Shown one piece after another: positions 1 to 5,087 of a DNA stretch of 5,087 nt (position 1 is its first letter; the number at the start of each line of letters is the position of its first letter). The notes under the pieces are model-generated. The model saw only the letters and a list, made by a program, of their open reading frames with translations. It did no database searches and was not told where the DNA came from. Location of the stretch: NCBI GenBank assembly GCA_903944555.1, contig CAJASG010000293.1, positions 1-5,087 of the forward strand, in the 5' to 3' direction. The position numbers and the translations under genes were made by a program. Source of the stretch: an uncultured beta proteobacterium (lineage in GTDB: Bacteria; Pseudomonadota; Gammaproteobacteria; Burkholderiales; Burkholderiaceae_C).

Positions 1-2076
1 CAAAAAGCCTTGGAGCCGTTTGTCAAATCCCAGGTGGATCAGATGAAATCGGACTTAAGTGCGTCCGAGGCCAAGGCGGATCAAATCTCCCAAACTGCCA
101 TGGTGATTGTGGCCGTAGCGGTGCTGCTCGCGGTCTTTGTGGCCTATTTTGTGACCACTAGCATCACACAGCCGCTGGCGAGAGCCTTGGGGGTTGCCAA
201 CTTGGTGGCCTCTGGGCAGCTGGACACCCATATCGAGGCAGATGCCAGCGAAATCGGACAACTGCTCAGCCCGCTGGCGAAAATGCAAGCCACATTGCAG
301 CAGTTTGAGGCCGCCCAGGCCGAGATGGCGCGTCAGCACGACGCTGGCATGATTGACCATGTCATGCCGGTAGACCTGCTCCAGGGCACGTACCGCTCCA
401 TGGGGCAGTCGATCAACCATCTGGTGCAATCCCATATTGCAGTCAAGATGAAGATCGTGGACTTGGTGACTGAATACTCAGAGGGCAAGTTCGATGCGAC
501 CATGGATCGGCTGCCCGGCCAAAAAGCCCGCATCAGTGAAACGATGGACAAAGTCCAACGCACATTGCAAGAGGCTGGGCAAGCGGCGCGCACGAATTTG
601 CGAATTCGCAATGCCTTGGACAAATGCACCACCAATGTCATGATTGCCGACACCAATCTTGACATCTTGTATATGAACGAGACGGTCACGGCGATGATGC
701 AACGCAACGAATCCGAGTTGCGCAAGACGCTCCCCCAGTTTGACGCGCGCAAATTGCTCGGTCAAAACATTGATGTGTTTCACAAAAATCCTGCCCACCA
801 GCGTGGCTTATTGGCGGCGCTCAAGACCACTTATAGAACCCAGATTCAGGTGGGCTCCCTGCATTTTGGGCTGATTGCCAACCCAATTTTGGACGCGCAG
901 GGCAATCGCCTTGGCTCGGTCGTGGAGTGGGCGGATCGAACCGCAGAAGTTGCGGTAGAGCGGGAAATTGCGGCGGTGGTTGAGGCTGCATCCCGTGGTG
1001 ATTTCAGTGAGCGGCTAAAACCGGACGGAAAGACAGGCTTTTTAGCGACCTTGTCCGCCGGTATGAACCAACTGATGGAGACAAGCGAGCAGGGCCTCTC
1101 GGACGTGGCCGATGTACTCGGTGCCTTTGCCGAAGGGGATTTAACCAAACGTATTGAGCGCGACTATGCAGGCTTGTTCGGGAGGGTCAAGCAAAGCGCC
1201 AATTCCACCGCCGAGAATCTTGCCCGTGTCATGGGTGAGGTGCGCGATGCCGCCGATGCCCTTACCGGTGCTGCCAACCAGGTTAGCGCCACCGCACAGT
1301 CCTTATCCCAAGCGGCAAGCGAGCAAGCGGCCTCCGTGTCGCAGACCAGCGCAAGCATTGACTCTATGTCAGTCAGCATCAGCCACAACAGCGACAACGC
1401 ACGTGTCACGGATGGAATGGCGACCAAGACCTCTAAAGAAGCTGTGGATGGTGGTGGGGCGGTCAGTCAAACGGTGATTGCGATGAAGCAGATCGCCGCC
1501 AAGATCGGCATCGTGGACGACATCGCGTACCAAACCAACCTCTTGGCTTTGAATGCAGCGATTGAAGCGGCACGCGCGGGCGAACATGGCAAGGGCTTTG
1601 CGGTAGTGGCGGCTGAAGTGCGCAAGTTGGCCGAGCGCAGCCAGGAGGCTGCCAAGGAGATTGGCGACCTCGCCATCAACAGCGTATCGACCGCGGAGCG
1701 TGCGGGCAAGTTGCTGGACGAAATTGTGCCCAGCATTCAAAAGACCTCTGAGCTGGTGCAAGAGATTGCGGCGGCCAGCGCCGAGCAAAGCGAATCGGTG
1801 TTGCAAATTGGTGGAGCCATGGGCCAACTCAGCAAGGCCACGCAACAAAATGCCTCGGCCTCGGAAGAGCTGGCGGCCACCAGCGAAGAGCTGTCGGGCC
1901 AAGCCGAGCAGTTGCAGCAAAGCATTGCGTTCTTCAACATTGGCGACGATGCGCCAACGGTGCGCAGCCGCCACCCACTGCCGTCCAGCAAGGATCGACG
2001 TGGTGCGGGCCCGCGCTTGGGAGCGCCCTTGGTCATGGCTGCGGTGCGCGGTGGCGGCAACTTCAAACCGTATTGA
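1..2076 (+). CDS. Methyl-accepting chemotaxis protein 1 (TM-HAMP-PAS-HAMP-MCP), 5' end cut by the window
   Basis: A transmembrane chemoreceptor that would control CheA kinase activity through CheW/CheV. The frame is open to the left edge, so the N-terminus, TM1 and most of the periplasmic sensor are missing; 691 residues are visible. Counted from the first visible codon: residues 1-32 look like the last helix of a periplasmic helical bundle; 33-54 are a hydrophobic segment (TM2); 56-108 are a HAMP domain opening with TQPL; about 145-190 are a second HAMP-like segment; about 200-315 are a cytoplasmic PAS domain ([28 protein letters not shown]); about 320-410 are two more HAMP-like segments (GDFSERL, GDLTKRI); about 411-647 are the signalling hairpin with tip [20 protein letters not shown] near 506-525. 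A low-complexity linker leads to the terminal NFKPY. The TTG at 10 is not a credible start because it would remove the periplasmic sensor and TM1. The PAS ligand and the attractant are unknown. The family call is very secure. Confidence 0.96.
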   Translation, partial: QKALEPFVKSQVDQMKSDLSASEAKADQISQTAMVIVAVAVLLAVFVAYFVTTSITQPLARALGVANLVASGQLDTHIEADASEIGQLLSPLAKMQATLQQFEAAQAEMARQHDAGMIDHVMPVDLLQGTYRSMGQSINHLVQSHIAVKMKIVDLVTEYSEGKFDATMDRLPGQKARISETMDKVQRTLQEAGQAARTNLRIRNALDKCTTNVMIADTNLDILYMNETVTAMMQRNESELRKTLPQFDARKLLGQNIDVFHKNPAHQRGLLAALKTTYRTQIQVGSLHFGLIANPILDAQGNRLGSVVEWADRTAEVAVEREIAAVVEAASRGDFSERLKPDGKTGFLATLSAGMNQLMETSEQGLSDVADVLGAFAEGDLTKRIERDYAGLFGRVKQSANSTAENLARVMGEVRDAADALTGAANQVSATAQSLSQAASEQAASVSQTSASIDSMSVSISHNSDNARVTDGMATKTSKEAVDGGGAVSQTVIAMKQIAAKIGIVDDIAYQTNLLALNAAIEAARAGEHGKGFAVVAAEVRKLAERSQEAAKEIGDLAINSVSTAERAGKLLDEIVPSIQKTSELVQEIAAASAEQSESVLQIGGAMGQLSKATQQNASASEELAATSEELSGQAEQLQQSIAFFNIGDDAPTVRSRHPLPSSKDRRGAGPRLGAPLVMAAVRGGGNFKPY
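598..1941 (+). repeat. Paralogous direct repeat, copy 1 (PAS to signalling hairpin of MCP 1)
   Basis: This 1344-nt stretch codes for residues 200-647 of MCP 1. It aligns codon for codon, without gaps, to 3119-4462 in MCP 2. Identity is highest around the hairpin tip and the C-terminal arm: a 25-base run starting at 1827 recurs starting at 4348. Over the PAS domain I count about 25 amino-acid differences in 118 residues. It reflects gene duplication, not a mobile element. Confidence 0.9.
2059..2073 (+). other. C-terminal pentapeptide NFKPY of MCP 1, probable CheR-tethering motif
   Basis: The last five residues of MCP 1 fit the pattern x-aromatic-x-x-aromatic that describes the CheR/CheB-binding pentapeptide of many receptors (NWETF in E. 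coli Tsr and Tar). A flexible linker rich in Gly, Pro and Arg separates it from the hairpin, as expected for a tether. Binding of CheR is inferred from the pattern alone. Confidence 0.6.
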
Positions 2077-2079
2077 TAC

Positions 2080-2085
2080 AGGTGA
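2080..2085 (+). promoter_or_regulatory. Ribosome binding site of the PAS gene
   Basis: AGGTGA lies in the 12-nt gap between the MCP 1 stop and the ATG at 2089. It matches the 3' part of the full anti-Shine-Dalgarno complement GGAGGTGA, with the AGG core 6 nt from the ATG. It supports 2089 as the start, and so does the residue-for-residue alignment with E. coli Aer from that methionine. Confidence 0.7.
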
Positions 2086-2088
2086 AGT

Positions 2089-2607
2089 ATGAAAAATAAA
2101 CAAGCACCAACCCAGCAGGAGCGGCTCATGCGGGATGATGATTTCATCATCTCCAAAACCGACCTTAAAGGGCGTATTACCTACTGCAACCGGATATTCA
2201 TTGAGTATTCAGGCTTTGATGAGCACGAGTTGCTGGGTGCGCAACACAACATCGTTCGCCATCCAGATATGCCACGCGGCGTGTTTAAGTTTTTGTGGGA
2301 CACCCTGGAAGCAAAGAAGGAGTGTTTTGCCTATGTCAAGAACATGTCGAAGGATGGAAGCTTTTACTGGGTGATGGCCAACGTCACGCCCAACCTCACC
2401 GCGCAGGGCGCCGTCGAAGGGTACTTTTCGGTGCGACGGAAACCGGGCCGGGGTGCGGTATCCGCGTTGTCTGATGTATACAAATTGATGCTCGATGAAG
2501 AGCGCCGCGCGGGACCCAGAGATGCCTGTGCTGCCTCCATTGCCTTGTTAACCAGCGTTTTAAACCAGAAGGGAGTCAGCTATGAAAAATTCATCCTCTC
2601 CATCTGA
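2089..2607 (+). CDS. Aer-like PAS-domain protein, probable FAD/redox sensor (CetB-like)
   Basis: A soluble 172-residue protein with no membrane segment. Residues about 16-120 form one PAS domain of the Aer type, followed by a mostly helical tail ending SYEKFILSI. Numbered from this start, it carries the same residues at the same positions as E. coli Aer as I recall it: Asn34, Arg57-His58-Pro59-Asp60-Met61-Pro62, Trp70, Asn85, and Tyr93-Trp94. Arg57, His58 and Asp60 are residues needed for FAD binding or signalling in Aer. One difference is Cys79, where E. coli Aer has Trp79. Flavin binding, and so sensing of redox state or electron-transport activity, is inferred. The protein lacks the membrane anchor and signalling domain of Aer; the next gene supplies both and overlaps it by 26 nt, so the two probably form one receptor complex, like CetB with CetA in Campylobacter. 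It could instead act on other receptors. The domain call is firm; the cofactor and partner are inferred. Confidence 0.92.
   Translation: MKNKQAPTQQERLMRDDDFIISKTDLKGRITYCNRIFIEYSGFDEHELLGAQHNIVRHPDMPRGVFKFLWDTLEAKKECFAYVKNMSKDGSFYWVMANVTPNLTAQGAVEGYFSVRRKPGRGAVSALSDVYKLMLDEERRAGPRDACAASIALLTSVLNQKGVSYEKFILSI
2569..2575 (+). promoter_or_regulatory. Ribosome binding site of MCP 2, inside the PAS gene
   Basis: AAGGGAG lies 6 nt before the ATG at 2582 and within the last codons of the PAS gene. A good Shine-Dalgarno at this spacing supports the overlapping start, and the membrane hairpin begins only about 13 residues later, so a later start would damage TM1. Ribosomes finishing the PAS gene would pass directly over this site, consistent with translational coupling. 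Confidence 0.75.
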
Positions 2608-4609
2608 GTCTTCAAAATATTCATTCATTCTGGCTGTTTTGCTGCTAGTGGGTACGGCGCTGCAGTGGTGGGTGGGGGGCTGGAGTTGGCTGCCACTTGC
2701 ATCTCTGGTGCCCGCCATGTTTTGCCTGCTCCTGTGGACACGCAGCAACCAGCACAACGCGCGCTATCTGTTGGATATGCAGGCGATGGCGCAGGACGTG
2801 GCGCATGGCAATTTCGCGCGGAGAATTACCAACATCCCTCCGTCCGGTCAGTTTCACGCGTTGTGCTGGGATATGAACGACATGCTGGACCAGTTGGAAG
2901 CCTGCTTTCGCGAACAGGCAACGGCGCTGGAATCCGCAAGCCATGGTCAGTACCACCGGATGGCACAGGCCGGTGGATTGCGTGGCAGCTTTCAGGAGTC
3001 GCTCCAGAGGACCAATGGTTCATTACAGACCATGAAGCAAAAAGCTTTGGAGGAGGAGAGTGCAGCGGCTGCGAAACTGGTCACGCAGGAGCGTGAACAA
3101 CGCATAGCCAACGAAAATCTGCGCATCCGCAATGCGCTGGATAAGTGCAGCACTAACGTAATGATTGCCAATGCAGGCAATGAAATAATTTACATGAATG
3201 AGACCGTCACGGCGATGATGCAGCGCAACGAAGCGGAATTGCGTAAGGCACTTCCGCTATTCGAGGCGCGCAAGCTTTTGGGACAAAACATCGATGTGTT
3301 CCACAAAAATCCCGCCCACCAACGGGGCCTGCTGTCAGGTTTGCGCGAAACCTACCGTACCCAGATTCCAGTTGGCAGTCTGCATTTCAGCTTGAATGCG
3401 AGTCCCATCTTTGACGCCGATGGCGTGCGCATGGGCACGGTGGTGGAGTGGGCCGACCGCACCCAAGAGGTAGCGACCGAGAAGGAGGTTGCGGACCTCG
3501 TACAGGCTGCCGCCAGCGGAGATTTCAGTGGGCGCCTGAGCACCGATGGAAAGACAGGCTTCTTCATGAACCTGGGGGCTGGTATGAACCAGTTGTTGGA
3601 TACCAGCGAGCAAGGTCTGACCGATGTCGCCGAAGTACTCGCCGCCTTTGCCGAAGGTGACCTGACCAAGCGTATTGAGCGCAACTACGCGGGCCTGTTT
3701 GGCAAGGTCAAAGACAGCGCCAATTCCACGGCCGAGAACCTGTCACGCGTTATGGGGGAGGTGCGAGCTGCAGCCGATGCTTTGACTGGGGCGGCCAATC
3801 AGGTGAGCGCCACGGCGCAGTCCCTCTCGCAAGCCGCGAGCGAACAAGCGGCCAGCGTCGAAGAGACCACCGAGTCCATTGACGTCATGTCTGCTTCGAT
3901 TAGCCAAAACAGCGACAACGCCAAAGTGACGGATGGCATGGCCGCCAAAACATCCAAAGAGGCGGTGGACGGCGGCAGTGCTGTGGGTCAAACCGTAGTG
4001 GCCATGAAACAGATTGCCGCCAAAATTGGCATCGTGGACGACATTGCCTACCAGACCAACTTATTGGCTTTGAATGCCGCCATTGAAGCTGCACGCGCGG
4101 GCGAGCATGGCAAGGGTTTTGCCGTCGTGGCTGCGGAGGTGCGCAAGCTGGCGGAACGAAGTCAGCTGGCCGCAAAAGAAATTGGCGAGTTGGCAGGCAA
4201 CAGTGTGCACACCGCTGAGCGTGCGGGGCGGCTGCTGGACGCAATTGTCCCCAGCATCCAAAAAACTTCCGAACTGGTGCAGGAAATTGCGGCGGCCAGT
4301 GCGGAACAAAGCGAGTCCGTGGTGCAGATTGGTGGCGCCATGGGGCAACTCAGCAAGGCCACGCAACAAAACGCATCGGCTTCGGAAGAGTTAGCGGCCA
4401 CCAGTGAAGAGCTGTCTGGACAAGCAGAACAGCTGCAGCAATCTATTGCATTTTTCAATATTGGGGGCGGCGCTCCCGCCGTGCTCGGACGCCATGAAAT
4501 GCGTGACTCAGAGCGTCGGGGTGCTGCACCGAGGGGCGCGCCGCGTCTAAGCACTTCGTTGAGGGCTGCACCGGTGCGCGGTGGAAGCCCCAACTTCAAG
4601 CCCTATTAA
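2582..4609 (+). CDS. Methyl-accepting chemotaxis protein 2 with membrane hairpin and cytoplasmic PAS (CetA/Aer-like receptor)
   Basis: A complete 675-residue chemoreceptor. Two hydrophobic segments at residues about 14-30 and 37-52 are separated by only a few residues (VGGWSW), so there is no periplasmic ligand domain; this resembles the Aer membrane hairpin. HAMP-like segments follow at about 60-112 (GNFARRI) and about 115-155, then a helical linker. A PAS domain lies at about 180-295, two HAMP-like segments at about 300-390, and the signalling hairpin at about 391-627 with tip [20 protein letters not shown] at 486-505. The tail ends NFKPY. Probable methylation positions include Glu428 in VEET on the N-terminal arm and Glu602-Glu603 on the C-terminal arm. 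From residue 180 to 627 it aligns without gaps to residues 200-647 of MCP 1. The start overlaps the Aer-like PAS gene, suggesting the two products work together in energy or redox taxis; the signal is inferred. The internal PAS could sense something on its own. Confidence 0.96.
   Translation: MKNSSSPSESSKYSFILAVLLLVGTALQWWVGGWSWLPLASLVPAMFCLLLWTRSNQHNARYLLDMQAMAQDVAHGNFARRITNIPPSGQFHALCWDMNDMLDQLEACFREQATALESASHGQYHRMAQAGGLRGSFQESLQRTNGSLQTMKQKALEEESAAAAKLVTQEREQRIANENLRIRNALDKCSTNVMIANAGNEIIYMNETVTAMMQRNEAELRKALPLFEARKLLGQNIDVFHKNPAHQRGLLSGLRETYRTQIPVGSLHFSLNASPIFDADGVRMGTVVEWADRTQEVATEKEVADLVQAAASGDFSGRLSTDGKTGFFMNLGAGMNQLLDTSEQGLTDVAEVLAAFAEGDLTKRIERNYAGLFGKVKDSANSTAENLSRVMGEVRAAADALTGAANQVSATAQSLSQAASEQAASVEETTESIDVMSASISQNSDNAKVTDGMAAKTSKEAVDGGSAVGQTVVAMKQIAAKIGIVDDIAYQTNLLALNAAIEAARAGEHGKGFAVVAAEVRKLAERSQLAAKEIGELAGNSVHTAERAGRLLDAIVPSIQKTSELVQEIAAASAEQSESVVQIGGAMGQLSKATQQNASASEELAATSEELSGQAEQLQQSIAFFNIGGGAPAVLGRHEMRDSERRGAAPRGAPRLSTSLRAAPVRGGSPNFKPY
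3119..4462 (+). repeat. Paralogous direct repeat, copy 2 (PAS to signalling hairpin of MCP 2)
   Basis: This codes for residues 180-627 of MCP 2 and is the second copy of the segment at 598-1941, with a constant offset of 2521 nt. Many differences are at third codon positions, so the copies are not recent exact duplicates. The N-terminal parts of the two genes, before the repeat, are unrelated in sequence, which indicates that the shared module was joined to two different input ends. Confidence 0.9.
4592..4606 (+). other. C-terminal pentapeptide NFKPY of MCP 2, probable CheR-tethering motif
   Basis: The same five residues end MCP 2, although the linker before them differs in sequence and length from that of MCP 1 (48 against 44 residues after the hairpin). 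Exact retention of the tip behind a diverged linker suggests selection on the pentapeptide, most likely for binding CheR. Confidence 0.62.
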
Positions 4610-4634
4610 TTGTCAGTAGCCAGAGATCCAATCC

Positions 4635-5087
4635 ATGAGAACCGCGCAACAAGAAATTGACGAACGAACCAAACTGGCCGGTAACAACAAGTTTGAGTTG
4701 CTGCTGTTTCGCTTGGGCGAAGCGCCTGGCAGTGGCCAGCGGGAGTTGTTTGGCATCAACGTGTTCAAGGTGCGGGAAGTGTTGGTGATGCCTGCCATTA
4801 CCGAACTTGCCAATGCCCATGAACACCTGATGGGGGTAGCCAATATCCGCGGGCAGATCATTCCGGTGATCAACCTGCCTGCGGTCGTCGGATGTGAGCC
4901 TAAGAAGGGGCTGAATATTTTGATGGTGACAGAGTTTGGGCGAACGATCCAGGCCTTTGCCGTGGAAGATGTGCGTGAAATCGTGCGTCTGGAATGGGAC
5001 CAAGTTCTCCCAGCAGAGGGTAGCCACGCAGGTGCGGTTATTACCGGCATCGCCAGACTCGATGGGGCGACAGCAGACACCCGTTTG
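4635..5087 (+). CDS. cheV: Chemotaxis coupling protein CheV, N-terminal CheW-like domain; 3' end cut by the window
   Basis: CheV proteins join a CheW-like domain to a phosphorylatable receiver domain and couple receptors to the kinase CheA. The frame runs open from the ATG at 4635 to the right edge, giving 151 residues, all in the CheW-like part: FELLLFRLG near 20-28, the core LFGINVFKVREVL at 38-50, GVANIRGQIIPVINL at 67-81, and AFAVEDVREIVRLEW at 107-121. The N-terminus before residue 20 (MRTAQQEIDERTKL) is what I recognise from Burkholderiales CheV and not from plain CheW; the receiver domain that would prove it lies outside the window. It starts 25 nt after MCP 2. The Shine-Dalgarno is weak (AGAGA at 4622-4626, 8 nt before the ATG), so translation may depend partly on the upstream gene. 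Its place directly after two receptors suggests that it serves their arrays. A plain CheW is the alternative. Confidence 0.87.
   Translation, partial: MRTAQQEIDERTKLAGNNKFELLLFRLGEAPGSGQRELFGINVFKVREVLVMPAITELANAHEHLMGVANIRGQIIPVINLPAVVGCEPKKGLNILMVTEFGRTIQAFAVEDVREIVRLEWDQVLPAEGSHAGAVITGIARLDGATADTRL

Noticed and set aside
10..12. TTG at 10 as the start codon of MCP 1
   Set aside because: The frame is open upstream to the window edge, and the protein from there would have a lone TM2 with only the last piece of a periplasmic helix before it. No Shine-Dalgarno is visible, so the gene is simply cut by the edge.
1369..2103. Long open frame on the minus strand (244 codons) opposite the MCP 1 hairpin
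   Set aside because: It lies entirely against a well-conserved MCP coding region, and its translation is rich in Arg, His and Leu with no recognisable domain. It is a by-product of codon bias in the real gene.
2560..2620. PAS gene and MCP 2 as one Aer gene broken by a frameshift
   Set aside because: MCP 2 has its own ATG with a good ribosome binding site at the right spacing. The PAS protein ends in what looks like a natural C-terminus, and the two-gene form is known from CetA/CetB.
4610..4634. Terminator or promoter between MCP 2 and cheV
   Set aside because: The 25-nt gap holds no inverted repeat with a T-run and no convincing -35/-10 pair, so read-through is the simpler reading.
4596..5080. 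Minus-strand open frames of 143 and 155 codons opposite cheV
   Set aside because: The plus strand codes here for an unmistakable CheW-like domain. The antisense translations have no recognisable features, and the two overlap each other in different frames.
1..5087. Defence system, mobile element or CRISPR array
   Set aside because: All the sequence is accounted for by four chemotaxis genes. There are no transposase or integrase motifs, no terminal inverted repeats and no short regularly spaced repeats; the only long repeat is the shared MCP coding module.

Overview
The window is a run of chemotaxis signalling genes, all on the plus strand and packed head to tail: the 3' part of a transmembrane methyl-accepting chemotaxis protein (MCP), a small Aer-like PAS-domain protein, a second full-length MCP, and the 5' part of a CheV-type coupling protein. 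Gaps are 12 nt, minus 26 nt (an overlap) and 25 nt. I see no terminator or internal promoter in them, so the four genes are probably co-transcribed. No RNA genes, insertion sequences, CRISPR arrays or phage genes are visible, and no stretch of more than 300 bases lacks a gene.

The protein style suggests a betaproteobacterium of the order Burkholderiales, most likely Comamonadaceae (Rhodoferax/Acidovorax/Polaromonas-like). The clues are the HAMP/PAS/HAMP/MCP build, the C-terminal half of the signalling domain ([20 protein letters not shown]), the CheV N-terminus and the moderately high G+C. This is family recognition from memory, not a database result.

Layout: 1-2076, MCP 1, cut by the left edge, with the end of a periplasmic helix, TM2, tandem HAMP-like segments, a cytoplasmic PAS domain, two more HAMP-like segments, the signalling hairpin and a C-terminal NFKPY. 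2089-2607, a soluble 172-residue PAS protein that matches the FAD-binding PAS of E. coli Aer residue for residue at key positions (Asn34, Arg57-His58-Pro59-Asp60, Trp70, Asn85). 2582-4609, MCP 2, which starts inside the PAS gene and has a membrane hairpin with almost no periplasmic loop. From its internal PAS domain onward it is an ungapped paralogue of MCP 1. 4635 to the right edge, the CheW-like domain of cheV.

How they fit together: MCP 1 probably senses a periplasmic signal. The PAS protein plus MCP 2 look like Aer split over two overlapping genes, an arrangement comparable to the CetB/CetA energy-taxis pair of Campylobacter, with an additional PAS domain inside the receptor. CheV would couple these receptors to CheA. 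Both receptors end in NFKPY, which fits the aromatic-x-x-aromatic pattern of CheR-tethering pentapeptides. The proposed bipartite redox/energy sensor is the most interesting part of the window; its function is inferred from architecture and gene order.
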